Part shown: positions 33,799 to 43,329 of the stretch, in pieces
How positions within the stretch are numbered: the stretch's first letter is position 1
Layout: each line of letters opens with the position of its first letter
DNA from: Modestobacter italicus
Lineage (GTDB): Bacteria; Actinomycetota; Actinomycetes; Mycobacteriales; Geodermatophilaceae
Direction of reading: 5' to 3'
DNA: 64,000 nucleotides
Assembly: GCF_019799965.1 (NCBI RefSeq)
Contig: NZ_JABGCJ010000002.1
Coordinates: 496,001 to 560,000, forward strand
Program-made: the position numbers and the translations under genes
The notes under the pieces: model-generated
Databases searched by the model: none
What the model was told of the DNA's origin: nothing
Seen by the model: the letters and a program-made list of their open reading frames with translations, nothing else

Positions 33799-36153
33799 TC
33801 AGGCCGGGCGGAGCGGGCGTGGGGTGTGCGCGGTGACCCAGCGCGCCGCGGCGGCCAGCGTCGACGCCGGCCAGCAGGCCGCCCGCAGCCGCTGCGGCCG
33901 CGTCGCCGAGCGAAGCAGTGCCCGCCGGACGGTGCCCAGGGCCTCGGTCAGCGCCGGGTCGGGCCCCGGTGCGTCCGTGGGCGGGCCGTAGACCGACCGT
34001 TCCTCGGCCAGGGCCAGGGTCCGCAGCCCGGCGACCGCGGCCGGCTCGGCACCGGAGAGGCGCTCGGCCAGCTGCCGGGCCAGCTGGCGCGGGGTCGAGG
34101 CGCCGGCCACCTCAATGCCCAGGTCGGTGGTGGTGTCCAGCAGCTCGTCCCACAGGGCGGCCGGTCGGCCGTCGGCCAGCCGTGCCCGGCGCACCCGCCG
34201 CCGGGCCAGCAGCGGCACCCCGGCCACCGCGACCAGCAGCAGCACGCCGCCGGCCCCGGCGAGCCAGGGGAGCAGCGACGCGGGCTCGGCGCCGGCCGGC
34301 ACGGCGAGTGGCACCTGCTGGTCGTCCCGGTCCAGCGTGGCCGTCGGCCCGGCCGGCACCGGGGCCTCGGCGGACGGGGTGGCCGGGTCGGTGACCGCGT
34401 CGGCGATCGCCTCCGACCGCGGAGCCCAGGGCAGCGGCACCGCCCGGTTCGCCGCGATCGGGGTCGGGTCGAAGGGGATCCAGCCCAGCCCGTCGAACCA
34501 CACCTCGACCCAGGCGTGCGCGTCGTCGGTGGTCACCACCCGGTGGCCGTCCTCGCCACGCTCGCGGCCGGGCGTGTAGCCCAGCACGACCCGGGCCGGC
34601 ACGCCGGCGGCCCGCACCAGCACCGCCATCGCGCCGGCGTACTGCTCGCAGTAGCCGCGGCGCAGCCGCAGGAAGTCGGCGAGGTCGTCCCCGGTGGTGC
34701 CGGACTGGGTGGACAGCGAGTACGTGAACCCGTTGGCCCGGTCGGTGAACAGGCCCAGGATCGCGCGCACCCGCTCGTAGGGGGTCTGCTCGGGGCTGGT
34801 CAGCCCGTCGGCCAGCAGGGTGACGCTGGGGTCCAGCGCCGGCAGCTCGGTGTAACGCTGCTGCACGTCGGCGTCCTCGGACGTCTGCGGGGCTGCCTGC
34901 AGCTCGGCCACGGAGGGCTCCGGCTGCTCGGCGGTGACCCGGTAGGAGAGCCCACCGGTGGTGGTGTCCCGGCCGAACGCCGTCCGGGCGTCCTGGTCGA
35001 AGCGCCAGTCCTCGTCGTCGGCGTCCTGCACCCGCACCGACAGCGGCGAGTAGAGCAGCGGGAGGAAGCGGTCGTCGTGCTCGAGCACCGTGATCGCGGC
35101 GGTCACCCGACGGCTGGTCTGGGCCGCCGACAGCGGCGCCAGCGCACCGTCGTCGGCGATCGACAGCTGACCGTCCAGGTTGCTCAGGTGCCAGCCCTCG
35201 TCCCCGTCGTACTCGTCGAGCGCGACCGCCCGCAGGTAGCCGGGGTCCTCGACCGAGGAGTCGACGCGCAGCAGGTCGATCGGGTCGGGGAGGGTGAGCT
35301 GGCCCTGCATCTCGGCGACCGGGTCCAGCGCCGTCCCCACCCCGTCGCCGGTGCCGGCCCCGCCCATCCCCGCGGCCAGCGACCCCTCGGACAGGGTGGG
35401 GACGACGGCCGGCAGGAGCACCCCGGCGACGAGGGCGACGAGGCCGGTGCGCAGCGCCGGGAGGGTGCCGGTGCCCAGCGGGGAGCCGCTGCCGCCCCGG
35501 GCGCTGCCGATCAGCCGCCCCCGCTGGTCGGCCCAGAGCAGGACGGCGAAGCCGGCGGCCGGCGCGGCGAAGGAGACGAAGGCGACGTCGCCGGTGACGG
35601 TGCTGACCGGCACGCAGTACAGGACCAGCAGGCCCAGCCCGCCCAGCGCCGGCTGCCGGGCGGGGACGGCGAGCAGGTCCACGGCCAGCGCCACCAGCGC
35701 GACGAACACCGAGGTCAGTGCCACCAGGCCGGTCAGCGGCAGCGCGGGCGTGGCCTGCTCCCGGATCTCGGCCGCGCCGTCGCCCAGCACACCGCCCAGG
35801 TCGGCCAGGCTGCCCGGCGTGGGCACCACCCCGGCGAGCGCGTGCTCGGGGGTGAAGACCACGGTGAGGACCACCAGCACCAGGGCCAGCTGCCCCACCG
35901 GCACCAGCAGCCGGCCGGCTGCCAGGGCCAGCCGGCCGCCGTCGGGGTCGACCAGTCTGGCCAGGCCGGCCCGCAGCGCGGCGCCGCCGAGGCCGACGGC
36001 CAGGACGGCGAGCGTCACCGGCGCGATCCAGGTGCGGGCGGCGAACACCGGGTCCAGCGCGAGGGCGCCGAGCAGGACCGCGACGGTGGCGGCCAGTGCG
36101 GTGCCCGTCCCGGTGTCCAGGGACCGGGACGACCCGTCGGGTGGGCGGGTCAT
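33799..36153 (-). CDS. TgpA-like transglutaminase-domain membrane protein (DUF3488)
   Basis: 784 residues. An N-terminal block of about six helices (first 230 residues), a large extracytoplasmic region, the transglutaminase-like triad (Cys502 in [20 protein letters not shown], His about 545 in [11 protein letters not shown], Asp about 560 in WIPFDPTP), one more helix near 640 ([20 protein letters not shown]) and a cytoplasmic DUF4129-type tail. It is the third gene of the moxR-DUF58-tgpA operon and overlaps the DUF58 gene (ATGA). The physiological substrate is unknown; a role at the cell envelope is likely. Confidence 0.9.
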   Translation of the reverse strand: MTRPPDGSSRSLDTGTGTALAATVAVLLGALALDPVFAARTWIAPVTLAVLAVGLGGAALRAGLARLVDPDGGRLALAAGRLLVPVGQLALVLVVLTVVFTPEHALAGVVPTPGSLADLGGVLGDGAAEIREQATPALPLTGLVALTSVFVALVALAVDLLAVPARQPALGGLGLLVLYCVPVSTVTGDVAFVSFAAPAAGFAVLLWADQRGRLIGSARGGSGSPLGTGTLPALRTGLVALVAGVLLPAVVPTLSEGSLAAGMGGAGTGDGVGTALDPVAEMQGQLTLPDPIDLLRVDSSVEDPGYLRAVALDEYDGDEGWHLSNLDGQLSIADDGALAPLSAAQTSRRVTAAITVLEHDDRFLPLLYSPLSVRVQDADDEDWRFDQDARTAFGRDTTTGGLSYRVTAEQPEPSVAELQAAPQTSEDADVQQRYTELPALDPSVTLLADGLTSPEQTPYERVRAILGLFTDRANGFTYSLSTQSGTTGDDLADFLRLRRGYCEQYAGAMAVLVRAAGVPARVVLGYTPGRERGEDGHRVVTTDDAHAWVEVWFDGLGWIPFDPTPIAANRAVPLPWAPRSEAIADAVTDPATPSAEAPVPAGPTATLDRDDQQVPLAVPAGAEPASLLPWLAGAGGVLLLVAVAGVPLLARRRVRRARLADGRPAALWDELLDTTTDLGIEVAGASTPRQLARQLAERLSGAEPAAVAGLRTLALAEERSVYGPPTDAPGPDPALTEALGTVRRALLRSATRPQRLRAACWPASTLAAAARWVTAHTPRPLRPA

Positions 36154-37499
36154 GCCGGCACCCGCCCGCCGGTGGACGGCGCGGCGCCCAGCTGGGCCCA
36201 GACCTGCTCGACCGGCCGGTCCGGGCCGGCCAGGACCACCTGCCACCCGGCGGCCCGGAGCAGGTCGGCCGCCTGGCCCTGCCGGGTGCAGAGCTCGGCG
36301 CGCGCGGCGGGGCTCAGCGGCCGGCGGCCCCGGGTCGCGCCGGCGTCCAGCCAGCCGGCGGGGTCGACCAGCACGGCCACGTCGGTGCCCGGGCCGGAGC
36401 GGGACCGGGCCAGGGCCGAGACGTCGTCCGGGTCGACCAGGCCGAGCAGGCAGATGGCCGGGCCCTCGACCGAGGACCGGCGCATCGCCTCGGTGCCCGC
36501 GTGCAGGCCGGGGGAGCGGGAGCCGCCCAGGACGGCGAGCCGCTCGAGCAGCTCCTCCGGTCCCAGCTGGCCGTGCCCCAGCGCGGGGGTGAGCTCGCCG
36601 GCGTCGGTGACCACGCGCAGCCCGGCGCCGCGGCGCAGCAGGTGCGTGCCGATGCTGGCGGCCGCCTCGACCACCCACTCCAGGGTGTCCTGCGGTGCGG
36701 CCGGGTCGGTGGTGGCGGCGACCTGGCCGCCGAGCAGGTGCCCGGTGGCCCGCCCGTCCAGGAACAGCGTGGCCGCCGCGCGCCAGGGCCGCTCCTCCAG
36801 CCGGACCATCAGCTCGCCGGTGCGGGCGGTGGCGCGCCAGTGCACCAGACGCAGGTCGTCGCCGTAGCGGTACTCCCGGGTGCTCACGTCGTCCTCGCCG
36901 TGCACCGCGATGGACCGCCGGGCGCCCTCCCCGCCGGACCCGCCGGCGCCGGTCAGCGAGCCGCTGCCCTGCAGCGGGCGCACCCGGGGGACGACCAGGA
37001 GGGCGGCGGTGTCGCTGCCGGCGGCGGTGCGGAGCACCAGCCCGAAGGGGTCGACCAGCCGCAGCCGCAGCGGGCCCAGGGAGAAGCGCCCGCGGTGGGT
37101 GCCGTGCAGCCGGTAGCGCAGCGGGGCGGTGGCCCCGCTGGACAGCCGCTCGACGACGAACCGGGGCCGGGTGCCCAGCTCGGCGGGCAGCTGCTCGGTG
37201 AGCAGCCACAGTCCTCCGGGACGGCGGTCGGTGTTGGCCACCTCCAGCAGCACGTCGGCCGTGCCGCCCCGGGGCAGCCGGGCCGGGGTCACGGTGCGCC
37301 GGGTGGCGACCCGGAAGCGCTGCCGGGCCACGCCGATCGCCGAGACGACCGGGAGGGCCAGCACGAACAGCGCCAGCTGCACCAGGGCCCGCTCACCGAG
37401 CAGCGCGCCCAGCAGGACCAGCGTGATCCCGGCGGCGACCAGGCAGCGGCCGCGCAGGGTCAGGGACGAGGCGGCGTCGGCGAGCCGGGTGCGGGCCAT
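36150..37499 (-). CDS. DUF58 domain-containing membrane protein
   Basis: 449 residues. Two hydrophobic helices at the N-terminus (about 18-60), then a beta-rich part ([17 protein letters not shown]) and the DUF58 core [20 protein letters not shown], where WRA-T-A-x-x-G is the conserved signature. A von Willebrand-like region follows. DUF58 proteins work with MoxR ATPases, probably in assembly or activation of envelope complexes. The ATG at 37499 is 25 bases after the moxR stop; the stop overlaps tgpA. Confidence 0.9.
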   Translation of the reverse strand: MARTRLADAASSLTLRGRCLVAAGITLVLLGALLGERALVQLALFVLALPVVSAIGVARQRFRVATRRTVTPARLPRGGTADVLLEVANTDRRPGGLWLLTEQLPAELGTRPRFVVERLSSGATAPLRYRLHGTHRGRFSLGPLRLRLVDPFGLVLRTAAGSDTAALLVVPRVRPLQGSGSLTGAGGSGGEGARRSIAVHGEDDVSTREYRYGDDLRLVHWRATARTGELMVRLEERPWRAAATLFLDGRATGHLLGGQVAATTDPAAPQDTLEWVVEAAASIGTHLLRRGAGLRVVTDAGELTPALGHGQLGPEELLERLAVLGGSRSPGLHAGTEAMRRSSVEGPAICLLGLVDPDDVSALARSRSGPGTDVAVLVDPAGWLDAGATRGRRPLSPAARAELCTRQGQAADLLRAAGWQVVLAGPDRPVEQVWAQLGAAPSTGGRVPA

Positions 37500-37524
37500 C
37501 CGGGGTTCCTGCGCGGGAGCCGGG

Positions 37525-38580
37525 TCAGTGGCCGCGCTGGACGGGCACGGCGGCGAGCAGGTCGGTCACGACCCGCTGGGTGTCCCGCCGGGCCAGCGCG
37601 GCGTCGGGGGTGAGCAGCAGCCGGTGCGCCAGCACCGGCACGGCCATCGCCTGGACGTCGTCGGGGAGCACGTGGTCGCGGCCGGCGAGCGCCGCGGTCG
37701 CACGGGCGGCGCGCAGCAGCTGCAGGCCGGCTCGCGGCGAGGCACCCAGGCGCAGGTCGGGGGAGCGGCGGGTGGCCTCCACGAGCGAGACCACGTAGCG
37801 GCGCAGCGGCTCGGCGACGTGCAGCCGGCCCACCGCGGCGACCAGGGCCCGCACGCCGGCCGCGTCGATGACGGGGGAGAGCGCGGTGAGCGGGTCGGTG
37901 GTCGCCCGCTCGTCGAGCATGGCCAGCTCGGCGTCCCGGTCGGGGTAGCCCATCGAGACCCGGGCGGTGAACCGGTCGCGCTGGGCCTCGGGGAGGGGGT
38001 AGGTGCCCTCCATCTCCTGGGGGTTCTGGGTGGCCACCACGATGAACGGCCGGGCCAGCTCGTAGGTGACGCCGTCGACGGTGACCTGGCGCTCCTCCAT
38101 GCACTCCAGCAGCGCCGACTGGGTCTTGGGCGAGGCGCGGTTGATCTCGTCGGCGACGACCACGTTGGCGAAGACGGCGCCGGGCTTGAACTCGAAGGCC
38201 CGGGACTCCTGGTCGTAGACGGCGACACCGGTGACGTCGCTGGGCAGCAGGTCCGGGGTGAACTGGATCCGGCGCACCGTGCCGTCGATGGTGCGGGCCA
38301 GCGCCTTGGCCAGCGTCGTCTTGCCGACCCCGGGCACGTCCTCGATGAGCAGGTGGCCCTCGGCCAGCAGCACGACCAGCGCCAGCCGGACGACGTCGGG
38401 CTTGCCCTCGACCACCCGGCCGATCGCCTCGGCGAGCCGGGCGCCGGCGGCGGCGACGTCGACCTCCGGCTGGTCGTGCACTGCTGTCTCTGCGGCGTGC
38501 GGGCCGGTGCCGTCCGGGGGCGCGGAGGTCAGCTCCGTGGCACCCCGACCCGACCGCAGCTCTGCCGTGCCCTCCGTCAC
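37525..38580 (-). CDS. MoxR-family AAA+ ATPase
   Basis: 351 residues. Walker A is EDVPGVGKTTLAKALA, Walker B is VVVADEINRASPKTQSALLE, then ATQNPQEMEGTYPLPEAQRD (sensor 1 and arginine-finger region typical of MoxR). The start is taken as GTG at 38580 because a TACCGT -10 element lies seven bases upstream; the GTG at 38589 overlaps that element. It probably acts as a chaperone with the DUF58 protein. It is divergent from mraZ. Confidence 0.92.
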   Translation of the reverse strand: MTEGTAELRSGRGATELTSAPPDGTGPHAAETAVHDQPEVDVAAAGARLAEAIGRVVEGKPDVVRLALVVLLAEGHLLIEDVPGVGKTTLAKALARTIDGTVRRIQFTPDLLPSDVTGVAVYDQESRAFEFKPGAVFANVVVADEINRASPKTQSALLECMEERQVTVDGVTYELARPFIVVATQNPQEMEGTYPLPEAQRDRFTARVSMGYPDRDAELAMLDERATTDPLTALSPVIDAAGVRALVAAVGRLHVAEPLRRYVVSLVEATRRSPDLRLGASPRAGLQLLRAARATAALAGRDHVLPDDVQAMAVPVLAHRLLLTPDAALARRDTQRVVTDLLAAVPVQRGH

Positions 38581-38587
38581 CCGGCCC

Positions 38588-38593
38588 ACGGTA
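38588..38593 (-). promoter_or_regulatory. -10 element (TACCGT) of the moxR operon, leaderless
   Basis: Minus-strand TACCGT followed by seven bases and the GTG at 38580. It is the same hexamer as at 4403 and 4839. Confidence 0.55.
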
Positions 38594-38697
38594 CGTGCTG
38601 ATCAGCTCCGGGCGCGGCCGATCCGGTTCCGGTGATCGGGGAGCTCCGTGGTGGGCGCCGTGGGGCGCGGTGGGGAGGAGGGGGCGACACGTGGCGA

Positions 38698-38727
38698 AGT
38701 GGTGTCCAGTGGGGGCCAGTGGGTTAG
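38698..38727 (+). promoter_or_regulatory. MraZ box: three 10-base direct repeats
   Basis: AGTGG occurs three times at an exact 10-base interval (38698, 38708, 38718), each followed by five variable bases. MraZ is known to bind GTGG/TGGG-type repeats with this period upstream of its own gene, so autoregulation of the dcw operon is expected. Confidence 0.7.
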
Positions 38728-38730
38728 TGT
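38725..38730 (+). promoter_or_regulatory. -10 element (TAGTGT) of mraZ
   Basis: TAGTGT overlaps the last MraZ-box repeat, so bound MraZ would block it. The leader would be about 70 bases. Confidence 0.45.
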
Positions 38731-38806
38731 GTCGCGCAATGGGGAGGCCGACCCCACGGATGGGGGTCGGCACAGCCAGAGGAGGACAGATGCGGGGGGT
38801 GATCCG

Positions 38807-39241
38807 GTGTTCGTCGGCAGCTACCCCCTGCGTCTCGACGAGAAGGGCCGGCTCGCCCTGCCGGTCCGTTACCGCGAGCTCGTGGCCGACGGGATGGTGA
38901 TCAAGAAGGGCCAGGAACGCTGCATCTACGGGCTGACCATGGCCCGGGTCGCCGAGCAGAGCGCCGCCCTCAAGGCGATGGCCCCCGCCGACACCAACGC
39001 CGCCCGCATGCACGCCCGGATGAGCTTCGGCTCGATGGTCGAGGTCGAGGCGGACAAGACCGGGCGGATCACCCTCCCCGCCAGCCTGCGGGAGTACGCC
39101 GGCCTGGACCGCGACGTCGTGGTCGTCGGTGTCGACACCCGTTTCGAGATCTGGGACGCCACCACCTGGGACGCCTACGTGGCCGAGCAGGAGGCGATCT
39201 TCGCCGCGATGGAGAGCGAGGGGATGCCGACCCTGTCCTGA
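38807..39241 (+). CDS. mraZ: Transcriptional regulator MraZ
   Basis: 144-residue DNA-binding protein of the AbrB-like swapped-hairpin fold, repeated twice: [20 protein letters not shown] and [20 protein letters not shown], each with the D-E/K-x-G-R-(L/I)-x-L-P signature. It represses its own dcw operon in other bacteria. The GTG at 38807 is the only in-frame start in the right place and is preceded by GGGGGG. A much better Shine-Dalgarno (GAGGAGGACAG) sits in front of an ATG at 38790 in a different frame. Repeats for MraZ binding lie about 80 bases upstream. Confidence 0.92.
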   Translation: MFVGSYPLRLDEKGRLALPVRYRELVADGMVIKKGQERCIYGLTMARVAEQSAALKAMAPADTNAARMHARMSFGSMVEVEADKTGRITLPASLREYAGLDRDVVVVGVDTRFEIWDATTWDAYVAEQEAIFAAMESEGMPTLS

Positions 39242-39313
39242 CCCGCCCCACCCAGCCCCACCGACCGCCCCCGAGACCGCACCACCCCCAGCACCGCCCC
39301 AGAACTCCCCGAG

Positions 39314-39336
39314 CGAGCCGACTTCCCCCCGGCTCG
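39314..39336 (+). repeat. Hairpin repeat copy 1 in the rsmH leader
   Basis: CGAGCC and GGCTCG pair (6 bp) around the 11-base loop GACTTCCCCCC. It is identical over 23 bases to copy 2, with 15 bases between the copies. Confidence 0.75.
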
Positions 39337-39351
39337 GTCGGGACCGGGCAC

Positions 39352-39374
39352 CGAGCCGACTTCCCCCCGGCTCG
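39352..39374 (+). repeat. Hairpin repeat copy 2 in the rsmH leader
   Basis: Exact copy of the element at 39314-39336, with the same 6-bp stem and C-rich loop. Confidence 0.75.
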
Positions 39375-39647
39375 ACGCCCACCGCACGGCACCACCGCAC
39401 GACGGCAGGACCGCCCCACCCGCCCAGCCGCCCCAGCAGGGCTCCTCCTGGTACCGCTTCCCCGGCGCCAGGCGGGCCCTGCGGGGCGGCGGGCCAGGGC
39501 AGGACCCGGTCCGCGCCCCACTCCCGCTCCACCCGGCTCCACCGGCCCCACTCCGCCCCACCCACCCGAACGCCCCACCGGCCGGCCCCACAGAGGGGCC
39601 GCCGACACCGCCCGTCCACGAGCCCGCCCAGACCCGGCAGCAGCACA

Positions 39648-39656
39648 GAGGAGCCC
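39648..39656 (+). promoter_or_regulatory. rsmH: rsmH ribosome binding site, possibly sequestered
   Basis: GAGGAGCCC, five bases before the ATG at 39661. The leader segment 39439-39447 is its perfect complement over nine bases, so the leader could fold back and hide it. Confidence 0.45.
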
Positions 39657-39660
39657 GTCG

Positions 39661-40635
39661 ATGAGCAGCCCCGAGCCCACCGGGCCCGCGCTGCACGTCC
39701 CCGTCCTCCTCGACCGCGTGACCGAGCTGCTGGCCCCGGCACTGAGCGTCGAGGGCGCCGTCCTGGTCGACTGCACGCTCGGCCTGGCCGGTCACTCGCT
39801 GGCGCTGCTGGGCGCGCACCCCGGCCTGCGGCTGATCGGGCTGGACCGCGACCCCGACGCCCGCGCCGAGGCATCCGCCCGCATCGCCGCCGCCGGGCAC
39901 GCCGACCGCGCCACGCTGGTGCCCGCCGTCTTCGACGAGCTGCCCGACGTGCTCGACCGGTTGGGCGTGCCCGAGGTCCAGGGCGTCCTCTTCGACCTGG
40001 GCGTCTCCTCCCTGCAGCTGGACCGCCCCACCCGCGGGTTCAGCTACTCCACCGACGCCCCGCTGGACATGCGGATGGACCCCACCGGCCCGCGCACCGC
40101 CGCCGACGTCGTGAACACCTACTCCCGCGGCGAGCTGACCCGGGTGCTCAAGGTCTACGGCGAGGAGCGCTTCGCCGGCCGGATCGCCGCCGCCATCGAG
40201 CGCGAGCGCGAGCGCGAGCCGTTCACCGGCACCGCCCGGCTGGCCGAGCTGGTGCGCGACGCCATCCCCGCCGCCACCCGCCGCACCGGCGGGCACCCGG
40301 CCAAGCGGACGTTCCAGGCGCTGCGGATCGAGGTCAACGACGAGCTGGGCGTCCTGAACCGCGCGCTCCCGGCCGCCATCGACGCCCTCGCCGTCGGCGG
40401 CCGGCTGGCCGTGATCAGCTTCCACTCCCTCGAGGACCGCATCGTGAAGCAGACCCTCGCGGCCGAGGCCACCGACCGCACCCCGCCGGGCATGCCGATG
40501 CCGATGCCCGAGCACGCGCCGGTGCTGCGGCTGGTCACCCGCGGCGGCGAGGCGCCCGGCGAGGCCGAGCTCGCCGCCAACCCCCGCGCCGCCTCCGCGC
40601 GGGTCCGCGCCGCCGAGCGGGTCCGGCGGCCGTGA
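39661..40635 (+). CDS. rsmH: 16S rRNA (cytosine1402-N4)-methyltransferase RsmH
   Basis: 324 residues. Starts with [17 protein letters not shown], then the SAM motif [76 protein letters not shown] and [13 protein letters not shown], all family hallmarks. It methylates N4 of C1402 in the ribosomal P site. The usual motif G-x-G-G-H is here GLAGH. Strong GAGGAG before the ATG. The short C-terminal Arg-rich tail ends 73 bases before ftsL. Confidence 0.95.
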   Translation: MSSPEPTGPALHVPVLLDRVTELLAPALSVEGAVLVDCTLGLAGHSLALLGAHPGLRLIGLDRDPDARAEASARIAAAGHADRATLVPAVFDELPDVLDRLGVPEVQGVLFDLGVSSLQLDRPTRGFSYSTDAPLDMRMDPTGPRTAADVVNTYSRGELTRVLKVYGEERFAGRIAAAIEREREREPFTGTARLAELVRDAIPAATRRTGGHPAKRTFQALRIEVNDELGVLNRALPAAIDALAVGGRLAVISFHSLEDRIVKQTLAAEATDRTPPGMPMPMPEHAPVLRLVTRGGEAPGEAELAANPRAASARVRAAERVRRP

Positions 40636-40708
40636 CCGGACACCCGGGCGCCCCCGCCCCGACGACCGCAGCACCGACCCAGCCCACGACCGTCCGCGAG
40701 GAGCACCC

Positions 40709-41362
40709 ATGAGCCAGCCCGCGCGGGCCGTGCCCCGCCCGAGCACCCCCCGGACGGCGGCACGGGCCACCTCCTCCCGCACCGGCGCCACCCGCAGCAG
40801 CCCCGCACCCGCCCGCGCCACGACCGCCCGTGCCACCGGCCCGCGCACCACCACCGGCCCGGTGCACGTGCCGCGCAGCTCCTCGACCCGGCGCACCGGG
40901 CCGATCACCGCCGGCGCGCAGCTGCGCCTGGTGCCCCCGGCCCCGGCCCGCACCCCCGGCCGGTCCCGCAACCGCCGCCCGGCCGGGCGCACCCGCCGGG
41001 CGCCGTTCGTCGCCCTGCTGGTCGGCCTGCTGGTCGCCACCACCCTGGGTCTGCTGCTGCTGAACACCGCGATCGCCGTCGACTCACTGCAGGCCACCCA
41101 GCAGCGGGTCGCGAACGCCGAGCAGGCCCAGCAGGTCGCTCGACTGGAGCAGCAGGTCGTCGCTGCCGATACCGCAGCCGAACTGGCTCGCGCCGCAGCG
41201 GCGGCCGGGCTGGTCCAGCCGGGGGCAGCGGCCCACCTGGTGCTGCAGCCCGACGGCACCTCGGTGGTCGTCGGCGCCGCCGAACCGGCACCCGAGCCCG
41301 AGCCCTCGACCGAGACCGAGACAGAGACCGACGGACCCTCGTCGCCGACCCCCGGGAACTGA
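40709..41362 (+). CDS. ftsL: FtsL-like divisome protein
   Basis: 217 residues, one membrane span. About 105 residues of Arg/Thr/Pro-rich, probably disordered cytoplasmic tail, then the helix FVALLVGLLVATTLGLLLLN (about 108-127), and an extracytoplasmic coiled-coil (SLQATQQRVANAEQAQQVA, then RLEQQVVAADTAAELARAA) followed by an acidic tail. Sequence conservation is low, as in all FtsL, so the assignment rests on topology and position between rsmH and ftsI. GAGGAG six bases before the ATG. The cytoplasmic tail is far longer than in E. coli FtsL. Confidence 0.82.
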   Translation: MSQPARAVPRPSTPRTAARATSSRTGATRSSPAPARATTARATGPRTTTGPVHVPRSSSTRRTGPITAGAQLRLVPPAPARTPGRSRNRRPAGRTRRAPFVALLVGLLVATTLGLLLLNTAIAVDSLQATQQRVANAEQAQQVARLEQQVVAADTAAELARAAAAAGLVQPGAAAHLVLQPDGTSVVVGAAEPAPEPEPSTETETETDGPSSPTPGN

Positions 41363-41365
41363 TCC

Positions 41366-43234
41366 GTGCGCTCCGCTGGCCCTCCTCCGCCGATCCGCCC
41401 CACCACCCCCCGGGGGGACGGTGGTCGGTCCACCGGCCCGGCGGGTCGCGGTGACGCGCTGCGGGCGCGCCGCGACCCCGGCCCTCGTCGGCGCCGGCCG
41501 GCCCTGGGCACGGTCGAGCGCGACCGGCGCAACCGGCTGGGCCTGGCCTTCCTGATCACCCTGCTGGTGGTCGTGGTGGGCAAGCTCGTCGTCCTGCAGG
41601 GGGTCGACGGCGCCGCGCTCCAGCTGGCCGCGGAGAAGGACCGGCTCCGGAACTACCCGATCGAGGCCGTCCGCGGGCAGATCGTGGACCGCAACGGCAA
41701 GGTGCTGGCCTACTCCGTCGACGCCGTCCGGGTCACCGCCGACCCGACCGTCGTCGCCGACCCGACGCGCACCGCGCTGGCGCTGACCACGCTGCTGGGC
41801 GTGCCGGTGGACGAGCTCACCGAGAAGCTGACCCGGGACGGGCGCTACGTCGTCCTGGCAGAGGAGGTCTCCACCGAGATCGCCGACCAGATCCGTGAGC
41901 TGCCCGCCAACACCCAGGGTGGGCTGGTGCTGGTGGACGACCCGGTGCGGCTGTACCCGGCCGGTGCCGTGGGTGGCCAGGTCGTCGGCTTCGTCGGCAA
42001 GGACGGCAACGGGCTGGCCGGGATCGAACAGGTCTTCGAGGAGGAGCTCGCCGGCACCGACGGTGCCCAGCGGGTCGAGGTCGACGGCAGCGGCAACCCG
42101 ATCCCCTCGGGGATCAACGAGTCCCGGCCGGCCACCGACGGCAGCACCGTGCAGCTCACCCTGGACGAGGACCTGCAGTTCGTCGTCCAGCAGGCGCTGG
42201 ACGACGCCTGCGCCGACGAGGCCACCACCTCCGCCTCCGCGGTCGCCCTCGACGTGCACACCGGTGAGGTCGCGGCGCTGGCCTCCTGCCCCGGGTACGA
42301 CCCGGGCAGCTACAACACGACCGACCCCGCGCTGCTGGGCAACCCGGTGGTCTCCGACGTGTACGAGCCCGGCTCGGTGATGAAGGCGGTCACGCTGGCC
42401 GCCGCCATCGAGGAGGGCAAGGCCACCAAGGACACCGTGCTCACCGTCGACGGCCACATCCAGGCCGGGGACGTCGTGGTGACCGACGCCCACGACCACG
42501 AGCCGATCGACTTCACGCTGACCGGGATCCTCGCCAAGTCCAGCAACGTCGGGTCGATCATGCTGGCCCGCGAGGTCGGGGACAGCACGTTCGAGCGCTA
42601 CCTGCGCGCCTTCGGCCTGGGGTCGACCACCGGCATCGAGCTGCCCGGCGAGAGCGCCGGCATCCTGCAGGGCTCCGCCGACTGGAGCCCCGCCCGGGCG
42701 GCCAACGTGCCGATCGGCCAGGGCATCTCCGTGACCACGCTGCAGATGGCCTCGGTGTACCAGACCCTGGCCAACGACGGCGTGCGCATCCCGCCCCGGA
42801 TCGTCTCGTCGCTGACCGCCGCGGACGGCACGGTGACCGACACGCCGCAGCCGGCGGGCGTCCGGGTGGTCAGCGAGTCCACCGCCGACCAGCTGACCTA
42901 CATGCTCGAGGCCGTCGTCGGCCCCGGCGGCACCGCGCCCCTCGGTGAGGTCGACGGCTTCCGGGTGGCCGGCAAGACCGGCACCGCGCAGCGGGCCAAC
43001 CCGGAGACCGGCAGCTACGCCGGTGGCGGCTACTTCACCACCTTCGTGGGCTACGCACCGGCCGACGACCCGCAGTACGTGGTCGCCGTCGACCTCGAAC
43101 GGCCCACCAGCGACGCCGAGGGCGGCCAGGTCGCCGCCCCGCTGTTCGCCGACGTCATGCGGTACGCGCTGATGTCCGGCGGCGTCGTCCCCTCCGGCTC
43201 GGCGCGGCCGGACTTCACCCTCACCGTCCCCTGA
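41366..43234 (+). CDS. ftsI: Septal peptidoglycan transpeptidase FtsI (PBP3/PbpB)
   Basis: Class B penicillin-binding protein of 622 residues that crosslinks septal peptidoglycan. Basic cytoplasmic tail (1-57), membrane helix (about 58-78), the pedestal with RGQIVDRNGKVLAYS, and the transpeptidase domain with S-x-x-K in PGSVMK (Ser337, Lys340), SSN (392-394) and KTGT (537-540). The GTG at 41366 is three bases after the ftsL stop. The protein ends shortly after the domain with no PASTA repeats. Confidence 0.95.
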   Translation: MRSAGPPPPIRPTTPRGDGGRSTGPAGRGDALRARRDPGPRRRRPALGTVERDRRNRLGLAFLITLLVVVVGKLVVLQGVDGAALQLAAEKDRLRNYPIEAVRGQIVDRNGKVLAYSVDAVRVTADPTVVADPTRTALALTTLLGVPVDELTEKLTRDGRYVVLAEEVSTEIADQIRELPANTQGGLVLVDDPVRLYPAGAVGGQVVGFVGKDGNGLAGIEQVFEEELAGTDGAQRVEVDGSGNPIPSGINESRPATDGSTVQLTLDEDLQFVVQQALDDACADEATTSASAVALDVHTGEVAALASCPGYDPGSYNTTDPALLGNPVVSDVYEPGSVMKAVTLAAAIEEGKATKDTVLTVDGHIQAGDVVVTDAHDHEPIDFTLTGILAKSSNVGSIMLAREVGDSTFERYLRAFGLGSTTGIELPGESAGILQGSADWSPARAANVPIGQGISVTTLQMASVYQTLANDGVRIPPRIVSSLTAADGTVTDTPQPAGVRVVSESTADQLTYMLEAVVGPGGTAPLGEVDGFRVAGKTGTAQRANPETGSYAGGGYFTTFVGYAPADDPQYVVAVDLERPTSDAEGGQVAAPLFADVMRYALMSGGVVPSGSARPDFTLTVP

Positions 43235-43315
43235 CCCCGACCAGCGTCGGGGCCGGCCCACCGGCCCCGGCGACACGGGCCCGGCGGGTGACCGGGCCGA
43301 CCGGGCCCGCGCCGG

Positions 43316-43321
43316 TAGATT
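43316..43321 (+). promoter_or_regulatory. -10 element (TAGATT) before murE
   Basis: TAGATT eight bases before the GTG at 43330. It suggests an internal promoter inside the dcw cluster that makes a leaderless or near-leaderless murE mRNA. Confidence 0.45.
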
Positions 43322-43329
43322 GGACCGAC

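Larger units (their letters stand above)
39242..39660 (+). other. 419-base C-rich leader between mraZ and rsmH
   Basis: No gene is visible. It holds two identical 23-base hairpins (39314, 39352) and GGGCTCCTC at 39439-39447, which is the exact complement of GAGGAGCCC at 39648-39656, the rsmH ribosome binding site. A conserved RNA (the mraW motif) has been described upstream of rsmH/mraW in actinobacteria; this region may be a form of it, but I cannot match its consensus from memory. Confidence 0.5.

Noticed and set aside
33697-36867. 1056-codon plus-strand open frame opposite tgpA
   Set aside because: Pro/Gly/Arg/Gln-rich shadow frame; the minus strand encodes a complete transglutaminase protein with its triad.
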